Assembly: GCA_027704905.1 (NCBI GenBank)
Contig: CM051001.1
Span: 24,240,890-24,304,889 of the forward strand
Length of the DNA stretch: 64,000 nucleotides
Reading direction: 5' to 3'
Source of the DNA: Muraenolepis orangiensis
Taxonomy: Eukaryota > Chordata > Actinopteri > Gadiformes > Muraenolepididae
The notes below the pieces were generated by a model. The model was not told the origin of the DNA. It did not search any database and saw nothing but the letters and a program-made list of their open reading frames with translations. The position numbers and the translations under genes were made by a program. This document shows positions 27,541 to 39,672 of the stretch, one piece after another (positions within the stretch are counted from its first letter, which is position 1; every line of letters begins with the position of its first letter).

Positions 27541-28628
27541 TAAGGATTCAATGAATATAACCAAAAAAAGTACATTCTAATGCTGAAGTGTTCTACAAAT
27601 ACATTGGACGACTACACTGCTCCTAGTCCTCCGCCCTGTGTGCGCTGTGGCGATAAGGCCAGACTAGCCACACAGTGTGTATCAGATGGCAAACATTGTT
27701 TGTTCTGCAGTGTCTGCCAATCGGGGGAAAAACCCCCCCCCAAAAAACACTTGAGATTTTGTGGCACAGCACGTAGAGTAGATTGCAAATTTCCGCCTGT
27801 TTTACCTGCCTAGCTGTCCGCCTTTACAGCTGCTGCGCTGGCGTCTCTGCGGTAGAACCGGCTTCTAATAAAGGCGTGGAGGGTGAACTAGGGTGGGAAT
27901 TAAAACGTCATAAAACGGCACCGAGCTCACAGACACGGGCGGAGCTCTCCACAAATCAGTGACATGCTCATTAGCATTTGGCCTCATAACCCGGGAAGCG
28001 CCGGGGTTTTAAGAGTGACCCGGACACCGCTCAGGCCTTCTGCGTCTAGTTGAATTGCGCTTTAGTGGACGAAGAGAAATGTCTACGAAGGACATTTATG
28101 GATAACACCTGGAAAGGATCGGACCGGCCAAACATAAAACCAACGACATCCCCTTGAATCAAAACCACTGTCGCCCTGACAGTCGTTTTTGAATAAAAGG
28201 GACATAGTTGATTGACACAATACAAACAGATAGATTGTGGTGTTAAAGTCAGGAGGTCCGAACAATGGATCGGTCCTGACCTCGGGCATCATCGGTTCAT
28301 GCCGATCGGTTTCATCATCTGAAGTCAATCTGTTCAGCCGCAACATTAAACAGAATCATATTTTAAGGCGTCCCGTTAAAACCCATCAAAGGAACCCATT
28401 CAAGACAGACATAGGGTCTGGAGCCCACCACCAACATACCTGTGTGTTGAGACGGACGCTGCTCAGCCTGTTTGTTTGTTTGAAGAGCGGCTGTGATTCA
28501 ATAAACATGCACACCTGCATCTAATCAAGTTGAATTGTGCGCCACTCAATGCAAAACTAAATGGTACCAGACTCTGGATGTGGATCGCAATACCACGCAA
28601 ACAAACAGAAATATACAGACAGCATGTA
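27541..28628. other. No gene recognised
   Basis: A Cys-rich open frame at 27580-27813 (CVRCGDKARLATQC, CLFCSVCQSG) looks zinc-finger-like, but I cannot match it to a family and it has no supporting exon context. The remainder is anonymous. Confidence 0.4.
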
Positions 28629-28630
28629 CG

Positions 28631-28655
28631 CACACACACACACACACACACACAC
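28631..28655. repeat. (CA)n microsatellite
   Basis: 25 bp of CA repeat. Confidence 0.9.
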
Positions 28656-28758
28656 AGCCCCCCTTCCATATGTATTTAATATTACTGACTGAATGTGACG
28701 TATGGTACAAACTAATACTACTAATACTACTACTCATTTTATTTAGCTGTGTTTAAGT

Positions 28759-28999
28759 AATGGATGCTTTTATATAGCGCTTTTATCCAAAGCGCTTTAC
28801 AAGTCATGCCTCACGTTCACCCATTCATACACCGACGGCGGAGTCAGCCATGCAAGGAGACAGCCAGCATGTCAGGAGCAGTTAGGGTTAGGGTCTTGCT
28901 CAAGGACACCGACAGTTTTTGGAGGAGGAGCCGGGGGATCAAACCAGCGACCTTTCGGTTATGAGGCGACCGCTCTACCTCCTGAGCTATACTGCCGCC
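28759..28999 (-). mobile_element. tRNA-derived SINE with L2-like 3' tail
   Basis: The minus strand from 28999 reads GGCGGCAGTATAGCTCAGGA, then GGTAGAGCGG. This is a pol III A box (TAGCTCAGNNGGTAGAGC). The B-box-like GGTTTGATCC lies about 35 nt further in. The 3' end is GTAAAGCGCTTTGGATAAAA, then GCGC, a close match to the tails of the L2-type LINEs in this window, so those LINEs may mobilise it. TTAAGT on both sides (28753-28758 and 29000-29005) is a possible target duplication. It is not a functional tRNA gene. Confidence 0.85.
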
Positions 29000-29005
29000 T
29001 TAAGT

Positions 29006-30179
29006 GTGTTACTATTTCCCCCCCCCCCCCCTCTAAATAATCTCTTGCATGGTTCTCATGTCCCGGAGTGATCTCAGTGAACAAGAAGAACGCTAAGCTG
29101 CTTATGCATTTTTATATAAACAAAGCTTAACCATTGTCATATTTTGGGAAAGATGAGTGAGAAATATGCCCCAAGAGACTTATAACTGTCCGCAACATGA
29201 TGATTGCTGCTTCCCTTTGTCTCTGCGTGGGAGTCTGTTTCTCTCTGTGTATCAGTCTAGCCTCGATCCCTATGAAGGCAACTTTCAAAACCCAAAATGC
29301 GGACGAACCAATCAGCACGAAGGGGGAGGGACTTTGAGTTCTGAGACTGTTGCCTCTTTTAGAAACTGAAACGTGAGCTCACTTTAGAATGTAGCAGTTA
29401 TAGCTGTCATCATTTCAATAAAACAATCATTGCCCTAGGTTCAGATCTCTGCTTCATTACCATTCCCCTCCTTAGTTTGGCATTCACCATTTGCATTTGT
29501 AACTTCAGTCAGTAGTAGTAGTTAGTTTGTGTGCGTTAGCGATAGAGTCATCTGAAATGTGGTTCCGTCACCCCTTTGGCTACAGAGACACAAACGTGTT
29601 TCTGTGGATTAACGCTCAACTCTGTGCTTCACAAACTGAAATAGCCCACCGCCTCGTCCCGGCTGTTCCCGAGAAGGTGGGTGACACAGAGTTCTTTGAA
29701 ATGTTTAGGAGTCCGAACAACAAAACACTCCCACACCCGAACCACCACCTGTAATGTCTCCACACACCACCACCACCATCGCACCCATTTCTCCCATCCT
29801 CACTATAACGGCTGCCATGTTACAAACCTCCCCCCTAGAATTATCCCAATTTTGATACACATTTTGGTCCATATTTTTCAGACCAACGCTATTGTTCCTG
29901 TGAGTCACCGAGTGTCTCCCTCTGTGGCAAGAGGTCGGAGGGGCTGGAGTGTCCTAGACGAAAGCTGTCATAATTTCCCTTCTGCTGAATCTTTTAATAG
30001 TATGCCTTCTCAAGCTGAGGCTACAGTGTGTCGACGCTAGAGAGATGAGCAATGAGCAATTCTCAGAGCCCACGTTAAGTGGAATCTATGAGCAAGCTTT
30101 AGCGTCGCTATGCTTTACAGTGTGGTAACGATGCCTGTGGCCATGCCAGTAATTTCCTGTCTGGAATATATTTTCGTCA
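29006..30179. other. No gene recognised
   Basis: Anonymous sequence; a poly-C run (about 29018-29031) and a CAC-rich patch (29763-29785) are the only low-complexity items. Confidence 0.5.
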
Positions 30180-30325
30180 TTTTGAAGATGCTTTTGTCCA
30201 AAGTGACTTGCAACTAGCGTGTTTAACATAGATAGGTAGGAGAACTCGTCACCAGAAGTGCATTTCCCTCCTACCAAGCCTCCAAGAGCGGAACCAGTGC
30301 TCAGGTTAAAGTACAATCAGTTGGC
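30180..30325 (-). mobile_element. L2-type LINE 3' UTR fragment
   Basis: The plus strand shows GATGCTTTTGTCCAAAGTGA, then CTCGTCACCAGAAGTGCA and CCAGTGCTCAGGTTAAAGTA. It follows the same order as the minus-strand LINE 3' end at 1056-1210, at clearly reduced identity. Confidence 0.72.
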
Positions 30326-32848
30326 TCCAAAAGTTGGTCAAACTGCATCTCAATCATCACCCTCAGTAACCCCCCGCCCCTATCCTTGCCCCAGTGTCCT
30401 AAAAACCAAAATATGGTCACGTAGCTTTCCAGTGCATATTGACGCTATCTCGGCTCACCTTCCTAAATAGACGGCAGCCGTCGCCTTTTGTTTTTGTCTT
30501 GTATTTTCAGTTAGTGCCGTTACTGCCGCTCTGACCTCCGTCAATCCCCTTTCAGGGCTACATTACCTGAAGCAAGCGTCGCAGACGCTTTTGGATGCTT
30601 TGTTTATTCCCCGCTGATTTCAGATTTGACTTTGCTACTATGCGCTTAAACGGGGTGTTTGTGTGTGTGTGTGTGTGTGTGAGATTATGTGTGTGTGAGA
30701 TTCCAAATAGAGTCTCTCTAGCTTGGGAATCTTGGAAATGGTACATTAACATCAATGCTATATCAACGTAGTGCTGACGTTTACTGGACACATATCCAAA
30801 CAAAAGGAATGGGGAAAAAAAACCCATGGTCACACACCTCTGCTTTCCACCAAGTTATGACTCAACCTGTAACCAGAAACATCTTTACTCCACTTAAAAG
30901 GAATTGCTTTCTGATGAGTTGACGTCTACGCTCGAATATTTATTTTGCTCACTGCGTCTTTTGGAAAATGTGGTCCCAATGTTTCATGGTGTCGGTCGAT
31001 TATAGGGTCTTGGGTGAAAACAAAATCAAAAGCAAAGGCAAACGACAAGTTTATGGATCGGTTTGATCTGTTCATTGTATGTGGTTTGTGTTTTTCCTTT
31101 TGCAAAAAAACAACTTAAAACAAAACGTTTCCAACCAGTACTTCTATGCGTTTCAAGGACTGCAAATAGTTTCCAATGGAGATAATAGAAAACACATGTC
31201 CCTTCTATATTCTATGACGTGAAGTGTGTATTATACAAAGATCAAAAACAACCCTAAAAAATAAAAATCTCAGTGTATCACTGTTAGGGTTGGCCGACTG
31301 GAACCGAGGCGTGCTCCGACTCACGGAGAATGACAAGCAGCCATCTGGCCCTCCTTTTCTACAGGCTGACTCTGTAACTGCATACTGAAACAGCTTCAAA
31401 GACTCTCCTTTTGAAGAAAAGGGGGGGCTTTTGGCAATCAATTGTCCAGCTCTCCCCGTGTCGTCATTCAGGGGTTATAATTGAATCAGGGTGGGCGGGG
31501 GGGGGGGGGGGGGGGGGGGGGGCGTAAGTTGGTACATAAGTTTGCTTCCCTTGCTTCTCGCATTTAGGAGAATGCGAGGCCACAGAGCAAGGGAGAAGGA
31601 AAAAATAAATACAAAATTACTAAAAATCTAAAAGGTAGAAAAAACAAAACAAGAGATGGTACTAGGGATCCATGGAAGCAGCACTTAAGGTTTGCAGTGA
31701 TGGCGGATCGAGGAAGCCTTTTTCAACCCAGAGGGCTCAGCACTCTAGTTCCATCAAGGAATGGCATCCCTATGATTTTTTGGGGCGCTGTTCTGAGGCA
31801 GAAAGTGTGCTAGGAGGGGTTGTGTAAGAAGAGCAGATAGACTTAGCTCTTAGCTCAACTCCTGCTCCCAATTACAACTGTTTAACTATTAATAACTGTA
31901 TAACTATTAATTGCCTCACAGGGGGGAACTTTTTTTTCTCCTCCATTTTGTACGCAGTCCACTGAGAGAGAGCTGATCAGTGAAGTGGGGGTGTTCCTTT
32001 AATCATTCGATCATGTTTTATTGTTAAATCTCCTTCTCTAGTGTCTAGTGTCAGTCAAGACTATTTTGGGAACATTGCTAAGGACAGAGCTCATCCCTTG
32101 TTCAGTTGTATTTATTGTTTATTTCTCTAGTTCTCCCTATTCGTTAAGAATCACTTCACTTCATCATCAAAGTGCTGAACATTTTTCCACAAACCTACAT
32201 TAACCTGTGCGATGACCATTGAAAATGCCCCTCAAACACGTAGCATTTTAAAAGCCTAGGCCACAGCCCTACATCTGCCCTCGTTCATGAAAACATAAAC
32301 ATCTGCCACTTAGACCGTGACAGACAGACACACACACACACACAACATCATATTTCCGTCATAAAGCTGTCAAGATGTGTAGCCGTCTCGCCCCTGGGCT
32401 CGCTCCATTATTAGGATACGGGAATGAAATCCCAGTAAAGTGGTGCAGAGTAAACAACGGGAGGAGGAGGTGGGGGGGGGGACATTACTCTGAGAGCTGT
32501 GGTTGCTCTGGTAGATGGCTCCACAGGGGGAGACTCAGGGCCTGAAGCGGAGCCTGGATGAAAAGACAGCCAAGAGAACAGTGCAAACGAGGAAAGTGGA
32601 ACTGTACGGAGTATGCCAACAGCGAGGGTCGGTGATGAGAAACCAGTGACATCGGGAGTAAGAAAGGGAGTTTGACGAAAAGAAATGGGATAATAGTGTG
32701 TGTGTAAGTGTGTGTGTGTGTCGTGCTGCATTAATGGTGTCAGGACCTTTGGTAGAGGATGCTGTCTGCTTGGAGACCCTGTGGTCGCCCCACAGACGCT
32801 GCAGTCCAGTCCAATCCGATGCTAGGCTCAACTTCTCTGGCACACACA

Positions 32849-32879
<31 letters not shown>

Positions 32880-35869
32880 TGCATGCACATACATACCGAG
32901 TAAACATCCACATACATACACACACACACGCACATATGCACGCATGTGCTCATACACACACACTCAGGTACATGCACATGCACTTACACACACACACACA
33001 AACACACAAACATACACATGCCCACATGCAAACATATACCAACACACATACACGTACGCACATGCACACACACACACACACACCCTCCAGGGGCTGGTGC
33101 AGTAAGCCAGCCTGACACGCAGGGCCCAACCAGTCTGTTGTGCTTGTGATTGCTCTGTGCCTCCGTAGAGCAGCCTGTCATTAGTCAGCCCTCTGGAACA
33201 CAACACACACACTGACATTGGCTGCAGTGTCTCCCCAACAGGCAGACAGCGGCTTCAGCCGCTATAACCCTGACAGCTGAGCCTCTTCAACATTCATTAT
33301 CCCGTTATCCCGCGTCCACGTGCCGCTGACACAGCGTTCTCTAATAAACCATGCAACCCCTTTTCCGTCCCTGTGTGAGTTGTACCCCTTCAACCCCCCT
33401 CCCCAATCCACCCCTCCCCCCCTTCCAACCCCTCCCTGTCATCACGCCGACTAATTGATCATCATGGGTGAAAGAAGAGCATGCCCACATTCTGCAAAGT
33501 GGGCTCGACGACAAACAGTGTTGTTTCTCTCCCAGGGGCCTAAACTCTACAGGACATTAGCGTTATGCCAAGGGCATTATGTGCGAGAGAGAGAGAGCGA
33601 GAGAGAGGGGATGTTATGGTCTCTCCTATCATCCTATCAGAGGAAACACCTGTAACCTGTATCGCCTGGCTAGCAGAGTGTCCAGATGCAGGGCGTAGAA
33701 CACGTTTAACACGCATGCACGCACATGTACACGCACAGGAGGCCTGCCGTGAGCCGATAACACCCGATAAGCTGTGTGTGTTGCTGCTGTTTTTAGAGAA
33801 TGGCGGACCACAATCCTGCATGTCAGGCTGAAGAAGAGGGGGGGGGGGGGGGGGCGGCATTGTGCAATAGACAAGACAGTAGAAACTGATCAGGCGGCAC
33901 AACTTTAAATATGTGTTAGAAGCGTGTAATGGAATAGAGGAGAGTTGACAGGGGGAGATTTAAATACATTAACCTTCAGCTAATTCCCTATGGCGTTGGG
34001 GCAGGGGGGGGTTGGGGGGGGGGGGGTTACCACAGACTTCTCTCAGGAGATAGGCATCTGACATGTGAGCTCATGGGCCGTTAGATTTCCGTTCCCGGTG
34101 TTATCGGCGAAATGCCCCGATGAACTGTTTATTATTAAGATTAGGAAGATCACGTTTTAGGTCATTATCGGGGACGGGGGGTACGGAACAACGGTCACCA
34201 CGTTGCGCTTGTAAAAGTATACATGCGGCAAATGTCTCTTGAGAAAGTTCTCCATATGGAATAGCAGCCTCCTTATGGGTTTAGGACTCGTTCTATGTCC
34301 CCTTAGGAGCCCCTGAGGTCCTATGCGGCTCCTAGTCTTTTCAGCAGACAAAAAAAGAAAAGACCACCGTGAACAAAAGAAGAGAACAAAATGTACATTA
34401 ACTCCTACAGTTGGGCACTTTCTTCTCTTTTCACCCCTTTACAAGCTGTGCAACCGCTTCCCTGTTTTATTATTCTGTTTTGCTTCTTTGCATTCCGCGG
34501 ATATACCGTATTTATATGCGTTTCAGTGCGAATTGTTCAAGAATGCACTTGATCAGCACAATCTGTATACTAGCTATACTAATAAAGTTTATTGTGGCTG
34601 TTTTTATTATTTATGGAATATAGCAGCATGCAGTTATCCCTTCATAAACCAAAATAAATGAATACAATAAAAAATTACAGTTGCCTCTCGGTTCCTTGAC
34701 CTTCACAGGGCTGTCATTGATGCTACCTACACACAAAGCAGACCGGAATAGCAATGATGTTCCCACAGACTTTACCACATAAAAACGCCCCTGAACTTTA
34801 CATACAGGCCGAGTAACGTTCCTACAAACATGCACATGATGGTCTCTGAGCTCTGAGCCTTTTTTCCACACACACACAGCTGTAGATTTGGTCCCATCAC
34901 CACTTGCGTGATGCTAACATGTGGCTATAGTTAGCATTGACCTTGTTACCCAAGCAGCCATCGGTGAATGAGAACCCCTGCTGTGCCTGACGATGGATGG
35001 AGACACATATAGTTTGTTCAGTTAGCTCATGTTGAGACATAAGTTTGACATTAGCTTCTCTGTGCAGCTGTGTAAGTACTGCTAGTTTGCTTGTGTGCGT
35101 GAGTGTGTGTGTCTATGCAAATGTGTGTGTGCGCGTCTATAGTAAGAAAATCAAAAACAATTTCAGAATTGTAAATGAAAAAGTTATGTTCACAAATGCA
35201 AAAATGTCGGATAACCATTTGTAATAATAGTTTTTTGTCACTTATTTTAACGATGAGTTTCATTTTTTTGGTTTTTAGATTCTGTTTTTTCTAGCGTCCG
35301 AGTGGCCAAAGCCTGCAACATAAGTACTTTCACAATGTGTAGTCACTGTTATGTTCCCCATACGTTCAGATCATTTCCTTCTCTCTTCCCAAGACAGAAA
35401 ACCTCTGGAAGACCTCATCAGGTTCCCAAATGCCAGACAGACCGCTATGAGGGCCACCAAGACATGAAAGCCATTCAGTTTCAGGTTAACCTATGGATCC
35501 CATCCAGTGATAACACACAGGGGGATGTTAAACATTCAGCACTGTGGTGTTTTCTATCTTCCAGATTCAGAGGGGTATCCAGGGACCCAGAGCAAGACCG
35601 CTGCCTCTAGTTCTCAGAACAGTGTACTCTGTACATTGTTCCTCTGCAGGAGCAACTTGACCTGGAGTCAGGACAAACCTCAGGTCAGGCCTTTGGCGTT
35701 GTAGGTACTGGCTCTCCGTATACACGCTTTTCCATTCATTTGCAGGCCGAATGAGTTTTTTTTATCTGAAATCAAAATTCTTGTGGGTTTTCATGTTGAG
35801 TGTTTTTCAGCTGACGGTGAATGGGGGACAGTGGAGACTCGGTGACCTGAGGTCAGCGCACTGTGTTAT
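30326..35869. other. No gene recognised; G tracts and CA-rich patches
   Basis: 31497-31522 is a run of 26 G, 33838-33854 a run of 17 G, and about 34003-34026 nearly pure G. 32840-33085 is a mosaic of CA repeats with CATG and CATA variants. GA repeats lie at 33583-33608. A CAG-preceded stretch at 35565-35700 was checked as an exon and gave no recognisable protein. Confidence 0.5.
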
Positions 35870-36232
35870 TATTGTTTGGTCAACGCACTGTAAATCCTTT
35901 TCACTGTAATTTTGCACTGTTAATTCAATTTCACACGTCACTTTTTCAGTATTCATCCGAGTTATTTATTAGTATTTTATTACTGCCAATTTGCACTATA
36001 CGTATTGTTGTATATTGTATATACCTACGTATTACTGTAATAACACTGTAAATTGTGCAATTCATCTGTCAATACATTTAGATTTCATTTAGTTATATTT
36101 TGTTTATACTAGTTTAGTTTAGTTTAGTTTGTTGTTATTTAGTTTTTAGGTATTAGTATATTTTGTGTGCATTTATTCCCCCTGTTTCAACCTTAATTTC
36201 CCTCGGGACAAATAAAGTCTCTTGAATCTTGA
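35870..36232 (+). mobile_element. LINE 3' UTR, family with TTTCCCTCGGGA...AATAAA end (copy 1)
   Basis: From about 35928 the sequence matches 61631-61953 in order: ACTGCCAATTTGCACTATAC, ACCTACGTATTACTGT, TCAATACATTTAGA, GCATTTATTCCCCCTGT. Both end in TTAATTTCCCTCGGGA, an AATAAA and short TTGAATCT-type repeats. No coding part is left. The left limit is approximate. Confidence 0.75.
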
Positions 36233-36559
36233 TGTAGCGCATCCACTGTTGGGAGGTTGAAATTGATATACCATCTGTATCCTCAGTATTTGTATCTGTA
36301 TCTGTATTTCCACAGATAGTGTGAGAAACACGGCATTCCATTATTTTAAAATATACATCATGTTTTCGCCATTCGTCATTACACTGTGCGGGCAGACTAG
36401 TCTTCTGCAAGCCCCTCCCCCACCCTCCCACAGCAGTGAGTCTTTCCCAGGGTGAAGATAAGGTCAGAGGTCAGAGCTAGGTCAGAGCTACAGAGTGTGT
36501 TTCCACCTGTGATATAATTACAGTTTGCCTGGCTTCCAAATTTGCAAAACTGAATGCAG

Positions 36560-37172
36560 GCAAAATGGAGCAGAATAGATCATTGTTTATTTACATATAC
36601 TAACTGTAATCTAAACTTAAAACCTACCTTTTTACATTGTCGTTTGGTGCCTAGGAGTGCCCTTCAGCTCTTGTTACAGCTAAATCGACCCGTTAGCCAG
36701 CACTAGCCTACCCCTGCTGCCGATAGGTACTAGACTATAGGTTCTCTACATGTTCCATGTCCACCCTACCCCAGCTAACCATACCGCAGTCTGCTTCTGT
36801 TTTCCAGTGTGCGGCCGTGATCCCCACCTGAAGGATACCGGCCAGCACCACGCACAAATCATATTCTCATTTTAATATTTGTATATTGTGTATATATTAT
36901 ATGTATATTATTTTCTTTGTACCTTACTACTTACATGACTATACGTCACTTATGGAATCCATTGCACTCCTGAACCATCCCTGGAAGGAGGGATCCCCTT
37001 CCACTCTGCGTTCCTTCTCAAGATTTCTTCTTACATATTTAAGAGAGTGTTTTCTTGACCTTAGGGGGGCTAGGGTTTTGGGGGGGTGCTGTAAACATGT
37101 GGCCTGTGAAGCCATTTGAGACTGTAACTGTGATTAAGGGCTACACAAATAAAATTGACTTTACTTGACTTG
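36560..37172 (+). mobile_element. L2-type LINE 3' end with ACTTG repeat tail
   Basis: It opens with the decayed end of an RT ORF (LNLKPTFLHCRL, compare LKTHLF in other copies). A 3' UTR follows, with the phrase GAAGCCATTTGAGACTGTAA, then AATAAAATTGACTTTACTTG, and short ACTTG repeats as the tail. A short piece of the same 3' end is at 51215-51270. Confidence 0.72.
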
Positions 37173-37369
37173 ACTAACCCACATTGTGATGGCACAAACC
37201 CGGGTATAAAACCGGCAAAGTATTCCATTAACGCTGCTATGTATGCTAATGAGAGTCTACCGATAGCAAGGTACTGCCACAGATACATTGTCACAGTGTG
37301 AAAAACAGATGCTGCTATGTCATTCATATGTGGATACCTTTTTCCCTTTTTTGGGGGGCGGGGGGGGGC

Positions 37370-37590
37370 TTGGGAACCGAAAGGTTGCCGGTTCAAGTCC
37401 CTGAAAACACCGGGGCACTGCCGAGGTGCCCTTGAGCAAGGCCTTAGACCCTTACACTGCTCCCCAGGTGCTGTATATATACACTAGCTTCCCACTGCTC
37501 CTAATACTACTAGGATGGGTTAAATGCAGAGAAACACATTTCACTGTGTGTGTACATGTATGTGACCAATAAAGAGGATTACAAATCCTC
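37370..37590 (+). mobile_element. tRNA-derived SINE, 5'-truncated
   Basis: It begins with ACCGAAAGGTTGCCGGTTCA, then AGTCCC, a pol III B box (GGTTCAAGTCC). It continues TGCCCTTGAGCAAGGC, CACTGCTCCCCAGGTGCTGT, GGATGGGTTAAATGCAGAGA and TTTCACTGTGTGTGTACATG, and ends in GACCAATAAAG. This order is familiar from abundant fish tRNA SINEs. The A-box part is replaced by a G-rich run (37353-37370). Confidence 0.82.
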
Positions 37591-38569
37591 CAGATTCTGA
37601 TTTTAGATTTAGACTTTTGTTTTTCCTCCAGAGCTGTTGTGTTACATGCCACCAAGAGAGTCACACCGATGCTGCAGATGCCCCCCCCCACAGATAGTGT
37701 TAATTTCCCTATTGCAGGGTATAGTGTGGTTTTATCATTTAAACAGTGGTTGTTTCAGACCCAACATAATGAACCGTTTCACATGAGAGGGGACGACTCT
37801 GGTCCTCAGGTCTTCTGGGACTTAGGGTTAGGGTTAGGCTATTGAGTTGGCTACAATATGAACACAATATTTAAAAGTCACATATTGTAGTTACAAATGA
37901 TCATTAAAAGTTTGTTAACTACAGTGTACAGGGTTATAACAGCCGTAATGGACCTGGAATGGAATGGCCATCCTGCTGCTCTCCAAAATGTTTTGGTAAT
38001 TCTGTGATACCTCGCTGCCTGGCTGGGGTTCTGGGGTGGTTATTGCAACCGTCGGTGAAGGCTGCCTGGAGGCGAGGCAGCAACACATTGTGTGCGCAGC
38101 ACAACTGGAGGCTGTTAGTAGGATCAAGAGAGATCTCCTTCTCTAGACTTGTGTGCAGAAGCTCATAGACGATGTTTGATACTGCGACCCCACAATGACC
38201 TGCGATAGACGTTTGATCCTGGAAGAGAGGTAGAAAAGTGGGAGAAATAGTTGAAGCTGAAATCTATTCATCTATGTGCTTGGCTCCGTTTTTTTGTGTT
38301 CGCTCCTGTTCATGCTTCCTCGTGCAAAATAACCGTAATTGACTTACTTTTTTTATTACTTTTTCCAGGGCAACAGTGGAGAGTTGAACCATTGGTTATT
38401 ACCTTGATGGCAGCTGACTGCAATAGGTCCAAAGCACATGGAAAAATGTCACCCAATGTTCCTGCATTAAGCACCATCAGATTTCACATTTCAAATGGCT
38501 CTTATAATACACAATGTTTTTTCTGACTATGTTTGCATGTATACAAATTACAATGTTATGTACCTTTTA
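37591..38569. other. No gene recognised
   Basis: Anonymous sequence. 37820-37840 has GTTAGGGTTAGG, two and a half telomere-like units, too few to mean much. Confidence 0.5.
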
Positions 38570-38788
38570 ACTGTAACTAGAGGTGGGACGATCGATCGGC
38601 TTCCGATCATTATCGGCCGATTTTGAAGAAAAATGCGCAATCGGAGAATGCCGATCTTGCTTTAATGTTGCCGATTTCATAGCCGATCCTGCACGTGAGA
38701 AACACGTGAGCTCATCTCTTTACCAGCGAGTAAAACACGTGGGGCCCCGCCTCTTTTCTAAACAGAGCGATACTCGCCCTGCCTCAAC

Positions 38789-39010
38789 ATGTCAGCGGTG
38801 TCTGCAGTGTGGAGTTTCTTCAAAGTGTTTGATACAGATGTAACATTTGCCATCTGTAATGTGTGCAAAGAGAAAATATCTCGTGGAGGAAGCAAGGTAA
38901 AAAATTTCAACAAGACAAATTTAATAAGACACCTGAAAACCCATCACCCAGCGCAGCATGGCGAGTTTGTTAAACTGACCGCGGAGAACGAGAACCCCAG
39001 GAATGCATGA
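38789..39010 (+). CDS. BED zinc-finger N-terminal fragment of hAT transposase
   Basis: A 73-codon open frame with stop. It starts MSAVSAVWSFFKVFDTD, followed by a BED-type finger: CNVCKEKISRGG (C-x2-C), then NLIRHLKTHH (H-x4-H). The aromatic WSFF before the finger is typical of BED domains in hAT transposases and in ZBED-like host proteins. In intact hAT proteins the finger is followed by several hundred residues including the catalytic core; here the frame stops about 23 codons after the last His. It could in theory make a DNA-binding-only peptide recognising hAT ends. There is no evidence of expression. It lies 212 bp inside the left TIR. Confidence 0.8.
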   Translation: MSAVSAVWSFFKVFDTDVTFAICNVCKEKISRGGSKVKNFNKTNLIRHLKTHHPAQHGEFVKLTAENENPRNA

Positions 39011-39032
39011 TGGATGAAACTGTTCTATAATA

Positions 39033-39518
39033 CAGGGGTTCCCACCCTTTTTTGTGCCACGGACCGGCAGATACATGAAAAAAATCTCGCGGACCAGTTG
39101 TCAATTTTCGCGGACCGGTTGTCAAAGTGTGTGTCAACACACCCCTAACAAAACGGCAGGGCTCGATTTCAGTATAAACGCGCATGTACACGGAGCGCCC
39201 GTAACACAAACCCCGGCTCGTTCGCGACCGACACGTCACTAGCGCGTAGTCTCTTTAGTAGCGCGTGCAACTGAAAGTCTCTCGTTATGCCGCCGATATA
39301 TATTTAATCTATATATATAGATTATACCGCTATATAATCTATATATATAGATTATACTATATATATCATCTCTATATATCGATTATACCGCCCGCCGTTC
39401 ACCTATACTCAAATCATTTGAGTCAAATATGATGATAAACACACAGCTGTTTCGCGGCCCGGCAGTAACACCTCCACGGCCCGGTACCGGTCCGCGGCCC
39501 GGCGTTTGGGAACCCCTG
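39033..39518. mobile_element. Nested non-autonomous hAT MITE (486 bp) with perfect TSD
   Basis: The ends are CAGGGGTTCCCACCCTTTTT and, inward from the right, CAGGGGTTCCCAAACGCC, with CTATAATA on both sides (39025-39032 and 39519-39526). The subterminal sequences GTGCCACGGACCGG and CCGGTCCGCGGCCCGG form a further inverted pair. The middle holds AATCTATATATATAGATT palindromes (39305-39375). It is inserted 3' of the BED ORF of the outer element, so it is younger than that element. Confidence 0.95.
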
Positions 39519-39672
39519 CTATAATAGACTGCTATAGCAGCGATACACTGTAGACCGCTATAGCTGCAAAAAAAATAAAAAATCGGTGATCGGTGATCGG
39601 TGGGGCAGATATTTCTCATTGTGATCGGTGATCGGTGGCAAAAAACGTGATCGTCCCATCCCTAACTGTAAC

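Larger units (their letters stand above)
38578..39664 (+). mobile_element. hAT element with BED finger, 8-bp TSD, hosting a nested hAT MITE
   Basis: The ends are TAGAGGTGGGACGATC and, inward from the right, TAGGGATGGGACGATCACG. ACTGTAAC lies immediately outside on both sides (38570-38577 and 39665-39672), a perfect 8-bp hAT target duplication. Inside, a BED-finger exon (38789-39010) remains, and there are subterminal ATCGGTGATCGG repeats (39581-39640). The transposase catalytic and dimerisation parts are absent. Removing the nested insert (39033-39526) leaves about 593 bp, so this is a non-autonomous deletion derivative. Confidence 0.93.

Noticed and set aside
28930..29000. tRNA gene on the minus strand
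   Set aside because: A- and B-box-like sequences are present, but the cloverleaf is degraded and the unit continues into a SINE body with an L2-like tail.
35565..35700. Candidate exon after a pyrimidine-AG acceptor
   Set aside because: The reading frame (DSEGYPGTQSKTAASSSQ) matches nothing I know, and a second AG acceptor lies inside; no basis for a gene call.
37820..37840. Telomere-like GTTAGGGTTAGG (also one near 28883)
   Set aside because: Only two to three units; frequent by chance and, at 28.88 kb, part of a SINE. Not an interstitial telomere.
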